This document shows, one piece after another, positions 16,234 through 26,100 of a stretch of 64,000 nucleotides of DNA. Made by a program: the position numbers and the translations under genes. Source of the stretch: Gammaproteobacteria bacterium (GTDB lineage Bacteria; Pseudomonadota; Gammaproteobacteria; Xanthomonadales; Wenzhouxiangellaceae); NCBI GenBank assembly GCA_021772975.1, contig JAJFKY010000016.1:404795-468794 (forward strand), written 5' to 3'. Within the stretch, counting starts at the first letter, position 1. The number at the start of each line of letters is the position of its first letter. The notes beneath the pieces are model-generated. The model saw only the letters and a program-made list of their open reading frames with translations. It did no database searches and was not told where the DNA came from.

Positions 16234-18342
16234 ATGAAATGTATGCTTAAGATAATTTTGTTGGCCATATCGATCAGCTTTGCCTGGTCAGTAATGGCAC
16301 AGGAAAGTGGGGAAAACAGTGATCAGGCTGAGCCCGTCAGCGCTAGTGAAGCTGCCGAAGCCGACGGCGGCGAAGCTGAGGGCGATGATGATACTTTGCC
16401 GGCCGAGGGCCAGACTGGTGCTGGCGACAATGCAGGGAGCGATGGTCAGACTGCCGCACCCGCTGAACTAACAGACGACCCGGCACAACCTCCAGCAGAC
16501 GATACCGCGGTGGATTCAAGTGCGGCGACAACAGCTGTCAGCGATGATGCTTCGGCAGAAGTTCCGGCCGATGGCGTGTCCGGCGATGCTGGTTCCGCGG
16601 TTGAGGTTGAGCAGGGACCTGGCGAAGATCAACCGCCGGCAGAGCGCCAGCGTCGGCAAATTCGCCGCCTGGGTGATATTGACCGGGATGCGGAAAGCGA
16701 ATGGACCCTGGACATTCCACAAGGTCTTATTATCCAGCAGCAGCCCAGTTTTAATGTACAGGTACCTGATCAGCAGCTTAATGACCAGTTGCAGCAGGTG
16801 TTGATCCAGCAGGCCAATAACCCTGACTCGGAAACCGTGGCGGAAGCTGTTGAAGGTGTGCTGCAAAACATTGAACAAAACGCGGATGTCAGCCTGGAGA
16901 ATGGCCAGTTGCAGCAGGCGGCGGCTTATCTCAATGCGATCAATACCCTGGCGGCTGAGCGTCCAGGTCTGGTCGAACGCCAGGCTCGCCTGCAAAGTCT
17001 GCGTGATGTCGAAGCGCTGCAGGCGCAATTGACGCAGGCCTTTGTGGATGATCGCCTGTTACAGCCCGAGGCGGACAATGCACTGAGTTATATCAACCAG
17101 ATACTGACAATTGATCCGGACAATGAACAGGCGCTTACCAGCCGCGATGAACTTCAGCAGCGGCTTCTGGAGCGGGCCACTGTGATGGGCAATGAGCTGG
17201 CCTTTGAACAGGCTGGCGAGATGCTTGATCAGATTGAGGAGATTGGCGGAAACGCTGATATTGCAGCCGTGCGACAGTTGATCCAGGGACAACGTCTGGC
17301 GCATGCCGCGGATTTGGAAAATCGTTCGCGCACTGCTCTGGATGCCGGCAATATTGATCTGGCTGAGCAGTTAATGAACGAATTAATAGCGTTGGGCGAT
17401 GCGGATGCTTCCGCCGAAGCTCTGCGTAAGAGCATAGCTGATGTCCGCCAGTACGGCGGGATGGTGCCGGGACAGGTATTCCGGGACAGCTATGACGGCG
17501 GCAACTCCGAGGGCCCGGTGATGATGGTATTGCCGGCCGGCAGCTTTATGATGGGTTCGCCCGAGTCCGAGCCTAATCGCCGTGACAGTGAAAGCCCTCT
17601 TTTCCGGGTCACTTTCGCGCGCGGCTTTGCCTTGTCTCAGCGCGAAGTCAGCGTGGCGGAATTTCGCCGTTTTATCCAAAGTTCAGGCTACCGGACTGAT
17701 GCTGAGCGATTTCGGGAAAGTTCCTACTACGATGAAGACACCGGCCGTCTGGCAACCGGCGCGATGACCTGGCAAAACGATTATTCAGGCGGGCGGGCTG
17801 ATAATGATGAACCGGTCCTGCATGTGTCGTGGAATGATGCCAATGCCTATGCTGAATGGCTGGCCGATATCACCCAGCGGCGCTATCGTCTGCCCAGCGA
17901 GGCAGAGCTGGAATATGCTATTCGTGGCGGAACCCAGAGCACGTACTGGTGGGGGGATGCGGAACCGCCTCAGGATGAGATTGAGAATGTGACCGGTTCC
18001 GGTGATATTTCAACCTCCCGGCGGCGCTGGAATGATGCTTTTGATGATTATGAGGATGGCTATTGGGGACCTGCACCGGTGGCCACTATGTCAGCCAATC
18101 CGTTTGGTTTGTTTGATATCAATGGCAACGTCAAGGAATGGTCAGCTGACTGCTGGCACGTCAACTACAACCGCGCGCCGGAAGATGGTTCAGCCTGGAT
18201 CAACCCAGGTTGTGAGTCACGCGTGGTGCGGGGCGCGGACTGGAGCAGTACGCCTGCTCAGAGCCGATCCGCAATGCGCATTTCCGCGCGTATGCAGACC
18301 CGTGGTCCGCGGGTCGGAATACGCGTGGCGCGTGATCTGTAG
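16234..18342 (+). CDS. Exported SUMF1/FGE-domain protein with acidic linker
   Basis: About 702 aa. A signal peptide (MLKIILLAISISFAWSVMAQ) is followed by an acidic Ala/Asp/Glu-rich region to about residue 145, then helical Gln/Leu-rich repeats resembling TPR (about 170-430), and a C-terminal SUMF1 (formylglycine-generating enzyme-like) domain: MMVLPAGSFMMGS, VSWNDANAYAEWLA, YRLPSEAELEYAIRGG, FDINGNVKEWSADCW and VVRGADWSS. Such domains also occur in non-enzymatic roles, and no sulfatase is nearby. The frame opens at 16180, but that would add 18 residues before the signal peptide; ATG at 16234 (or 16243) is preferred. The gene is divergent from rnd. Function unknown, probably envelope-related. 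Confidence 0.78.
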   Translation: MKCMLKIILLAISISFAWSVMAQESGENSDQAEPVSASEAAEADGGEAEGDDDTLPAEGQTGAGDNAGSDGQTAAPAELTDDPAQPPADDTAVDSSAATTAVSDDASAEVPADGVSGDAGSAVEVEQGPGEDQPPAERQRRQIRRLGDIDRDAESEWTLDIPQGLIIQQQPSFNVQVPDQQLNDQLQQVLIQQANNPDSETVAEAVEGVLQNIEQNADVSLENGQLQQAAAYLNAINTLAAERPGLVERQARLQSLRDVEALQAQLTQAFVDDRLLQPEADNALSYINQILTIDPDNEQALTSRDELQQRLLERATVMGNELAFEQAGEMLDQIEEIGGNADIAAVRQLIQGQRLAHAADLENRSRTALDAGNIDLAEQLMNELIALGDADASAEALRKSIADVRQYGGMVPGQVFRDSYDGGNSEGPVMMVLPAGSFMMGSPESEPNRRDSESPLFRVTFARGFALSQREVSVAEFRRFIQSSGYRTDAERFRESSYYDEDTGRLATGAMTWQNDYSGGRADNDEPVLHVSWNDANAYAEWLADITQRRYRLPSEAELEYAIRGGTQSTYWWGDAEPPQDEIENVTGSGDISTSRRRWNDAFDDYEDGYWGPAPVATMSANPFGLFDINGNVKEWSADCWHVNYNRAPEDGSAWINPGCESRVVRGADWSSTPAQSRSAMRISARMQTRGPRVGIRVARDL

Positions 18343-18354
18343 CCGCGCCTTCGG

Positions 18355-19839
18355 TTACAGAATATCCGGCGCCAGCAAGGCGCCCTCGCGCAGTAACTGC
18401 GCACACAGTTCAATATCAGAGCCGACTTCGTAATCGGAGTCGGCGTGCTGGATGTGCTCGCGCATCCGAGCGTGGGCATGCGCCACGTGAGCGCCGGGTT
18501 TTAACGGTAAGCGAAAATCCAGTGCCTGGGCCGAGGTCAGTAATTCCACTGCCAGCGCCCATTCGGTGTTTTGCAGCACCTGCAGCAGCTTCAATGCGCT
18601 GATTGAACCCATGCTGACATGATCTTCCTGGCCCAGGCTGGAAGGGATTGAGTCAACACTGGCCGGATGACACAACACCTTGTTCTCGGAAACCAGCGCG
18701 GCCGCGGTATATTGCGGAATCATAAATCCGGAATTGACGCCGGTGTCCTGCATCAGTAAACGCGGCAAACCATCGTGGCCTTCCAGCAGCAGGTAAGTGC
18801 GCCGCTCGGAAATGCTGGCCAGTTCGGCCAGTGCGATGGCGGTGTAATCCATTGCCAGCGCCAGTGGCTGGCCATGGAAGTTGCCGGCCGAAACAATATC
18901 ACCATTGTCCATAACCAGCGGGTTGTCGGTGACTGAGTTGATTTCAGTTTCCATGATATCGATGGCGTGCTGGATAGCCTGGCGGCTGGCGCCGTGTACC
19001 TGGGGCACGCAGCGCAGACAGTACGGATCCTGTACTTTGCCGCAATCACGGTGTGAATCCAGGATTTCGCTGTCTGCCAGTAACCTGCGGATATTGGCTG
19101 CGACCTGCTGCTGGCCGGCATGTGGCCGCAAGGCGTGCACCCTGGCATCAAATGGCTGGGCGCTGCCCTGCAGCGCTTCCAGGCTCATCGCCGCCAGTAG
19201 GTCAGCGTTGCGCATCAGCGTCAGCGCCCGTTGCAGCACGTAAACCCCATAGCCGCTCATTAATTGCGTGCCATTGATCAGTGCCAGCCCATCCTTGGCG
19301 GCCAGCTTGACGGGTTCGCGCTGACATTGCAGCAGGGCTTCGGCGCCATTTATCACGCTGTCGTGCTGTTCTCCCCAGACCCGACCACGTCCGATCAGCG
19401 GTAGTGCCAGATGCGCCAGCGGCGCCAGATCGCCAGAGGCGCCCAGACTCCCCCGGCTGGGTATCCAGGGGGTAATTTGTTGTTCCCAGAAAGTCAGCAG
19501 CAGCTCAAAAGTCGGCCAGGAAATACCGGAGAATCCCAGCGACAGCGAGTGTAGCTTCAGGCCCAGCATGATTCGGCTGATGGCTGGTGGCACCGGCTCG
19601 CCCACACCGCAGGCATGGCTGAGCAGCAGGTTACGCTGTAAATCCGCCAATGCTGAATCATCAATACGCCGATTGGCCAGAGCGCCGAAACCGGTGTTGA
19701 TGCCGTAATAAGCCTTGCCATCCAGCAAGGCGCGTTCCACGTGCGCGCGTGAAGCGTGCAGACGCTCTGGATTACCCCGGATTTGCTGCAGGCTGCGGGC
19801 CAGGTCGTGATCAAAATTAGCGATGGTTAAATTGTGCAT
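18355..19839 (-). CDS. hutH: Histidine ammonia-lyase
   Basis: 494 aa from the ATG at 19839. HutH removes ammonia from histidine to give urocanate, the first step of histidine breakdown. The MIO cofactor triad Ala-Ser-Gly is at residues 134-136 (GSLGASGDLAPLAHL), and the family signatures INGTQLMSGYG, QDPYCLRCVPQVHGASRQ, FHGQPLA and QEDHVSMGS are present. A GTG at 19872 would add 11 residues, without a ribosome site. No hutU, hutI or hutC is adjacent, so the rest of the pathway must be elsewhere, or the enzyme serves another purpose. It converges on the SUMF1 gene, with 12 bp between the stops. Confidence 0.9.
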   Translation of the reverse strand: MHNLTIANFDHDLARSLQQIRGNPERLHASRAHVERALLDGKAYYGINTGFGALANRRIDDSALADLQRNLLLSHACGVGEPVPPAISRIMLGLKLHSLSLGFSGISWPTFELLLTFWEQQITPWIPSRGSLGASGDLAPLAHLALPLIGRGRVWGEQHDSVINGAEALLQCQREPVKLAAKDGLALINGTQLMSGYGVYVLQRALTLMRNADLLAAMSLEALQGSAQPFDARVHALRPHAGQQQVAANIRRLLADSEILDSHRDCGKVQDPYCLRCVPQVHGASRQAIQHAIDIMETEINSVTDNPLVMDNGDIVSAGNFHGQPLALAMDYTAIALAELASISERRTYLLLEGHDGLPRLLMQDTGVNSGFMIPQYTAAALVSENKVLCHPASVDSIPSSLGQEDHVSMGSISALKLLQVLQNTEWALAVELLTSAQALDFRLPLKPGAHVAHAHARMREHIQHADSDYEVGSDIELCAQLLREGALLAPDIL

Positions 19840-20033
19840 GGGTGAATTATCACTTCCGCCGTTGCCTGCCACAAGGCGGAGTCAGTAATCGGTGAGTTTT
19901 TATGGTCTGTAATAGTGCTCTGCTGGCTATGCTGCCGCTGATCGAACCGATCCGCGGCCAGCGCCGGTCAGCTTGACTGCGCCATTCAGATCAGAGTTAA
20001 TGCATCTGTCCGCTAATCTGGAGTAATCGTTTA

Positions 20034-20534
20034 ATGATACTTAATACGCTGTTTCGTCCCCGTATCTGGTTCAGCCTGGTCGTGCTGGCGGTGGTTGCAC
20101 TGCTGGGTTATGCCTATTACGTGCAATACCAACTGTTGTTGGAGCCATGCCCGCTATGCATTCTGCAGCGCATAGCGTTTTTAGCGATGGGGCTGATCGC
20201 ATTGCTGGCGGTGCTGCACAATCCGGGTGTGAAAGGTCATTGGGTTTACGGCGGTCTGGTGATGATTGCCGGCATTATCGGCAGCCTGATTGCCGGCCGG
20301 CATGTATGGCTGCAAAATCTGCCGCCGGACCGGGTGCCTGACTGTGGGCCGGGGCTTGGCTATATGCTGGAAAACTTCCCGCTGGCGGAAGTCTGGCAAA
20401 CCGTGTTGCACGGCTCTGGCAGTTGCGCCACGGTTGACTGGCAATTTTTGGGTTTAAGCATGCCGACGTGGACACTGGTATGTTACGTTGTACTGAGCTT
20501 AGGCACTTTGATGACTCTGATAAGGACAAGATAA
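20034..20534 (+). CDS. dsbB: Disulfide bond formation protein B
   Basis: 166 aa, four membrane helices. DsbB reoxidises periplasmic DsbA and passes the electrons to quinone. The first redox pair is CPLC (C39, C42) in EPCPLCILQR and the second pair is C104 and C131 in the second periplasmic loop (DCGPGLGY, GSGSC). All four essential cysteines are present. GGAG lies about 11 nt before the ATG. The DAHP synthase gene follows after 3 bp, so the two are very likely cotranscribed. No dsbA is in the window. Confidence 0.92.
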   Translation: MILNTLFRPRIWFSLVVLAVVALLGYAYYVQYQLLLEPCPLCILQRIAFLAMGLIALLAVLHNPGVKGHWVYGGLVMIAGIIGSLIAGRHVWLQNLPPDRVPDCGPGLGYMLENFPLAEVWQTVLHGSGSCATVDWQFLGLSMPTWTLVCYVVLSLGTLMTLIRTR

Positions 20535-20537
20535 ACC

Positions 20538-21914
20538 ATGCAACAGGCATTACACGCGCTGGATGCGCATAACTGGCGGATTGATTCCTGGCACGATAAA
20601 CCGGCGCGTCAGCAGGCCAGTTATCCGGATCAGCAGGCGCTGGCGGATACTTTGAGTCAACTCAATCAATTACCGCCACTGGTTACCTCCTGGGAAATCA
20701 ATACCCTGCGGCAGGAACTGGCGTTGGCGCAACAGGGCAAACGTTTCATACTGCAGGGCGGTGACTGTTCCGAGAACTTTCACGAATGCACTTCACCGGT
20801 GATTACCAATCGTCTGAAAGTACTGCTGCAGATGTCGCTGGTGCTGACCCATGGTCTGGAGATGCCGGTGGTGCGCGTCGGGCGTTTTGCCGGACAGTAT
20901 GCCAAGCCGCGTTCTTCGGATATCGAAACCCGCGGCGACGTGAGCCTGCCCAGCTATCGTGGTGATCTGGTCAACGGACCGGAATTTACCCCCGAGTCAC
21001 GTATTCCCGATCCGCGCCGCCTGCTGCGCGGACATGCGCGTTCTGCTTTGACCATGAACTTTGTGCGCGCCCTGGTTGATGGTGGTTTTGCGGATCTGCA
21101 TCATCCTGAATACTGGAACCTGAACTGGCTGGAACATTCCCCTCTGGCCAAGGAATTTCAGCGCATTGCCGATGATATTGAGCAGTCCATCCGGTTTATG
21201 GAAACCGTCACCGGTAAAACCGCGGGCACGCTCAGACGCACGGATTTTTATACTTCGCATGAAGCACTGCATTTGCATTATGAGCAGGCCATGACCCGCC
21301 AGGTCCCGCGGGTGGATGGCTGGCACAACCTGTCAGCTCATTTTCCCTGGATTGGCATGCGTACCGCGGAACTGGATGGCGCCCATGTCGAGTTTTTCCG
21401 GGGTATCCGCAACCCGATTGCCATTAAGATTGGTCCGGGGATGAGCAGTGACTGGCTGCGGGGCTTGCTGGAAGTGCTTGATCCCGGACGTGAAGCGGGC
21501 CGTATTACGTTAATCCATCGTATGGGCGCCAAGCATATCGCGGAACATCTGCCGGCGCTGATACGCACGGTCAAATCCACTGACCACGCGGTCACCTGGG
21601 TGTGTGATCCGATGCATGGCAATACGGAAAGTACCGCCCAGGGTATCAAAACCCGCCGTTTTGAGAACATCCAGTCAGAACTCGAACAGGCCTTTGATCT
21701 GCATGCAGACTGCGGTTCAATTTTAGGCGGCGTACATCTGGAATTAACCGGTGAAGATGTTACCGAGTGCACCGGCGGTGCGCGGGCGCTATCCGATACG
21801 GATCTGCAGCGGGCTTACAAATCCACCGTCGACCCACGCTTGAATTATGAGCAGGCCATTGAGCTGGCGATGTTGATTGTGCGTAAGCATCAGCAGATTG
21901 CAGCAGCAAACTGA
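20538..21914 (+). CDS. Class II 3-deoxy-7-phosphoheptulonate (DAHP) synthase
   Basis: 458 aa. The enzyme joins phosphoenolpyruvate and erythrose 4-phosphate as the first step of the shikimate pathway. Class II (plant type) signatures are clear: ILQGGDCSENFHE, RVGRFAGQYAKPRSS, GLPSYRGD-type (here LPSYRGDLVNGP), RTADFYTSHE-type (RRTDFYTSHEALHLHYE), KIGPGMSS, HRMGAKHIAEHLP, WVCDPMHGNT and GGVHLELTGEDVTEC. The length is normal and both ends are intact. It follows dsbB by 3 bp. There is no regulatory extra domain. Confidence 0.93.
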   Translation: MQQALHALDAHNWRIDSWHDKPARQQASYPDQQALADTLSQLNQLPPLVTSWEINTLRQELALAQQGKRFILQGGDCSENFHECTSPVITNRLKVLLQMSLVLTHGLEMPVVRVGRFAGQYAKPRSSDIETRGDVSLPSYRGDLVNGPEFTPESRIPDPRRLLRGHARSALTMNFVRALVDGGFADLHHPEYWNLNWLEHSPLAKEFQRIADDIEQSIRFMETVTGKTAGTLRRTDFYTSHEALHLHYEQAMTRQVPRVDGWHNLSAHFPWIGMRTAELDGAHVEFFRGIRNPIAIKIGPGMSSDWLRGLLEVLDPGREAGRITLIHRMGAKHIAEHLPALIRTVKSTDHAVTWVCDPMHGNTESTAQGIKTRRFENIQSELEQAFDLHADCGSILGGVHLELTGEDVTECTGGARALSDTDLQRAYKSTVDPRLNYEQAIELAMLIVRKHQQIAAAN

Positions 21915-21939
21915 ATAGCCTTTATTGTCGGGAGCGCGG

Positions 21940-22587
21940 ATGTTTTTTCTGAGAATGGCCCTGGGCATCGTCATTTTGCTGCTGAGCAACCTGGCGGCGG
22001 CAGAGCTTTACGATCATCTGAATGAGGTTCGGCCATTGTTGCCCGGCATGTCGGTGCCGGCTTTTGAGCTCCGGACTGTCGCAGGTGAGGTGGTCAGAGT
22101 GCAGCCGGATGCTTTGTCAAAGCCGCTGGTGATCACCTTTTACCGCGGTGGCTGGTGTCCCTATTGCAATCTGCATCTGGCTGAACTGCGCAACGTCGAA
22201 GCAGAGTTGCGCGGCAGGGGTTTTGAAGTCTGGTTTATCAGCGCCGACCGCCCCGAGCGCCTGTACGAAAGTCTGTCAGAAAAGGTTGATTACCAACTGT
22301 ACTCGGATGGTTCGCTGGCCGTTGCAGAAACGTTCGGCATCGCCTTCCAGGTCAATCAGGACACCCATGATCGTTTCGCCCGCCGCGGGCTGACGCTGGA
22401 GGAAATCTCCGGCGACGACGCCGGCGGACTGCCGGTTCCGGCAACTTTTATTATCGGTACTGATGGCCGGGTTCATTTTCAATATACCAATCCCGACTAC
22501 AGTATCCGCTTATCTCCCAAGGTATTATTGGCGGCGGCGGAAGCTTATTTGGATGACGCTGACAAGCGCTTTAGGCGTAACCGATAA
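21940..22587 (+). CDS. Exported AhpC/TSA-type redoxin
   Basis: 215 aa. A signal peptide (MFFLRMALGIVILLLSNLAAAEL) precedes a thioredoxin-fold peroxiredoxin-like domain. The active region YRGGWCPYCNLHLAEL has a CxxC pair instead of a single peroxidatic cysteine, and PVPATFIIGTDG gives the cis-proline loop. It probably acts as a periplasmic thiol oxidoreductase or peroxidase. ATG at 21940 has GGAG 5 nt upstream and begins the signal peptide; an in-frame TTG at 21925 is less likely. It lies 25 bp after the DAHP synthase gene on the same strand. With dsbB nearby, a redox role in the periplasm is reasonable. Confidence 0.8.
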   Translation: MFFLRMALGIVILLLSNLAAAELYDHLNEVRPLLPGMSVPAFELRTVAGEVVRVQPDALSKPLVITFYRGGWCPYCNLHLAELRNVEAELRGRGFEVWFISADRPERLYESLSEKVDYQLYSDGSLAVAETFGIAFQVNQDTHDRFARRGLTLEEISGDDAGGLPVPATFIIGTDGRVHFQYTNPDYSIRLSPKVLLAAAEAYLDDADKRFRRNR

Positions 22588-22690
22588 GGTAACGGTTAAG
22601 CGGTTAAAAAAATAACTGAGTCGTTCAAGGCCGGGAAAAATAACCGCGTTGTGTCAGCCAGAAGCGGCCAGTATGTAGAGGAGTTGTCAT

Positions 22691-23137
22691 ATGGTATCCA
22701 GTAAAGCCACATCCGTGGATCAATATCTGGCCGATTTACCTGAACAGCGGCGCGCGATACTGCAGCCGGTCAGGCAAATGGTGCTGGACAGCCTGCAGGA
22801 CGGATTTGTCGAGAGCATGACCATGGGAATGCCGACTTATGAGGTTCCGCTGAGTACATTCCCGGATACCTATAATAAAAAACCCATGATGTACTGCGCC
22901 ATTGCCGCGCAGAAGAATCACAACGCGCTTTATTTATGCGGTGTATATAGCGATCCAGAACTGGAAAAAAAGCTGCGCGACGGTTACGCAGCGGCTGGAC
23001 TGAAACTGAATATGGGTAAATCCTGTATTCGTTTCAAACAGCTGGAGCAGTTACCGCTGGATGTGGTTGCTGAAATTATTGCCGGTTACAGCGTCGCTGA
23101 ATTTATTCAGAATTATCATAATTGCAGGAAAAAATAG
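22691..23137 (+). CDS. DUF1801 family protein
   Basis: 148 aa, cytoplasmic. VDQYLADLPEQRRAILQPVRQMV, ESMTMGMPTYE and GKSCIRFKQLEQLPLDVVAEII match the DUF1801 (YdhG-like) family. Members have been proposed as iron chaperones in Bacillus, but the activity of most is unknown. It has its own weak GGAG ribosome site (AGGAG, 8 nt before the ATG) and is separated from the redoxin gene by about 100 bp. It converges on the 1074-aa protein gene. Confidence 0.82.
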   Translation: MVSSKATSVDQYLADLPEQRRAILQPVRQMVLDSLQDGFVESMTMGMPTYEVPLSTFPDTYNKKPMMYCAIAAQKNHNALYLCGVYSDPELEKKLRDGYAAAGLKLNMGKSCIRFKQLEQLPLDVVAEIIAGYSVAEFIQNYHNCRKK

Positions 23138-23171
23138 GGCGGTAGTCCGTCAACAGCCGCCCAGTTAATGT

Positions 23172-26100
23172 TCAGCCAGCCCTGCGGTGCTGCTGCCAAT
23201 AGCCGGCGGCAAGCCAGCCACCCACGCCCAGAGCAATCAGTAAAGTGAACGCAGCCGGCAGTACGATGCTGCTGCCAACTGGTCCGATTGAGGTCAGCAG
23301 CAATGCCAGACCTGCGCCGATCAGACCAATAGCGCTGACCTTGGATAAACGCCAACGGTTGCTGCCCAGCGCGATAAGGCCAATCCAGATCAGTATGACC
23401 GCCACTACACTAAGCATTTCGCCCAGCCGTCCGGCATGCATGGAAGCATAGCGAATGGTAAATTGCGGATCTTCGGGCGCCTGGTTGGCATACAGTTTTT
23501 CAAAGGCAAAATGAATGCCCTGGCTAGGCACGGTAATCTGCAAGGGCTGGTTATTCAGATTAATGTTGCTGCCTTCAGCGCTCAATGCATTGCGCCGGAA
23601 CTCGGCGGGGTTAACCGTTTTGCCATGACTGACGACCTGCATATTGCTGCGTGGTTGGTGGTATTTAAGTCCGGTCGGTAAAAACACGTCCCAGTGAGTA
23701 TGCGTGACCACCATGTCCGGGCGCAGCAGTTGGCTGCTGATATGGCCTAACGAGCCCAAGGGGTCCAGCGGGGTGGCGTACACGATTTGCACCGGGAAGC
23801 CTGCGGCGGAATTGATCATTTTGATCAACACCTGGGTGCTGTGTCCGTCACTGCCGTTGCCGGTATGCGCGGGTTTTTCAGCACGACCATTGACAAACAC
23901 CGACCAGATACTTGAATCGGCGGGCAGGTTCAGTCGCAGGAACTGCCGGCGGCTGTTGCGCACCATAAAGTTCGCGGTGGTTACCGCCAGGCCGTCGCGG
24001 GTGAACAGTGTTTCGTATTCGGCGGTTTCAATGGCCGCGACCTGCACATCAATTTCCTGATGATGGGTTACATTCAGGGCCAGTTTGAAAGGTGGCTGAA
24101 CATATTTATAAGCCAATAATATCGGGTTGGTGGTTTTTAGCACCAGCTGGCGGGGTAATTCATTGATTTCCAGGCTCGATAATTGCTCGGTAATACCCGC
24201 CTGGACCTCAACCGCGGTAAGCGCTTCGATGGCGATCCGGCCATGCTCGACTTCTGCCTCGGTAACCAGTATCGTTGGAACCTCGGTGTGGGTGGCGCCA
24301 TCAAGCATGATTCGTTCATAGTTTACTTCCAGCTTAAACTGGCCCTGCATTTCCTGGGTGAACTCAAGCTTGATCATTTGCCCGGCACTGTCGCTTTGTA
24401 AGTCATGGGTGCGCAGTGATGGTCCCGACACCGCCAATACGTTGATGTCAGCGGGCAGGCGCAAATGCAATGCCATGATGGCACCCGATTTGACATTGAC
24501 GGCGATCGTGGCAGAGCCGGTTAAGGTGACTTCACCAATGGAAATCAAAGTATCCACCTGGGCATCAAATTTGCCTTGCTGGCGTTCCGGGATGGTGGGC
24601 TGAACCGTTAACTGGGCTAGCGGATCGGTGTATTTATAGGTATGTGCCACGGCCATATTCAGGGCATTGCGCACCAGGGCAGGCAATTGATTCTCGCCCA
24701 CCCGGGATACGCCGGTTTCCGCGACCGGGGTCAATATCAATTCCGGCCCGGTAAGCAGTGCGATCATGCCGCGCTGCCGGTGGACCTGATCGGCGCTTAA
24801 TAACGGTACTTCGATAGCATCCCGTGCGGTGGTGGGTGCTCCGGTGAGGTATTCATAAGCGATATCCAGCACAAGCTCGCCTTGCACTGCACGATCAAGA
24901 AATACGCTGATGCGGTTTTTTGGGGCACGATTTTTTTCGGCGCGATTGTTTTGGGTGTCCTGATTCGGAAGTTGATTAGGTTCTGAATTAAGGGTGTCCT
25001 GACTTATTTCGGAATCATGGCTGTCCTGACTCGATTCGTGGGTGTCCGGACTTGATTCGACCGCCCAGTCGGTAACGGCGCCGGAGGTGGAGGTGATGCT
25101 GTTGACCTGTGCATGGGCGGGGATGTGCAGGAACAGTTGGTTGGTTTCGCCGTGGGTGATGTCGTACACCACCAGCGCCCGTCCGTGCAGTACACCTTCC
25201 TCAGCATGCAGGAAATGATACAGGCTGGCGTTGGCGCGCACGTCGGTGCGCAGATGTTCGGGTACTGCTTCGACCCAGGAAAAGGTCACCTGGCTGCTCA
25301 TCGGGACGTATACGGTAGCCTGGGTTTGCTCGTTGAGTTCATTGCTGTTGACGGTAGCATTGGGGCTGACCGTCAGTTCTTTTCTGCCCGGCAGAGTCAG
25401 GTCAAATTGAGAAACAGGGACTTTGGGAATGGACAATCGCGCACTGGGCGGACCCGAGGCAGTTTCCACCGGGATATGAAACCGGGCAGTGACGGTATGC
25501 ACCCCGCGGCCTTGCACGATAGTGGCGAAATAACCATCCTGTTCCAGCACGGTGGCCGGTTGATCATCAACACGCAGGTCACTCAAGGTAATGCTGGCCG
25601 GCATTACCGGCAGGGTAATCAGTTCACCTGCAAAAACTTCTACCGCAAAGGCGGCATCCCAAACCAGTGAGTCGCCTGCCAGGTTGCCTTGATAATGCGC
25701 ACGGCTGATCACATAGGGCAGGTTGCCGGGTGCGCGCCAGGAAATCATTACCGCGCTGGTGCTGGGGATGCTGGCAGTGGTTAAGGTTCGTTGATTTTGT
25801 TCAACGCTGTTAAGGTTGGCAGCCGGGACCACCGCCAGGTCCAGCCCGGTGCCGGGGAAGGTGATATTCATCCGGGTGGCGGCCGCCCGCGGCACCGGTA
25901 CCGGCAGTACGAAGCCCGCTGTGGAATGCTGGGCATCCAGGCCATAGCGCAGCTGCATGGTCACCGTACCGGCCGTCGCGGTACTCCAGGACAATCCATC
26001 AGGTCCCTGCACCAATTGCACTGCCTGACCATCAACGGTAACACTGTTCAGAGCGGTGCCGCTGGCCAGTAGCGGGATCAGGGTCCATTGATCTTCGAAC

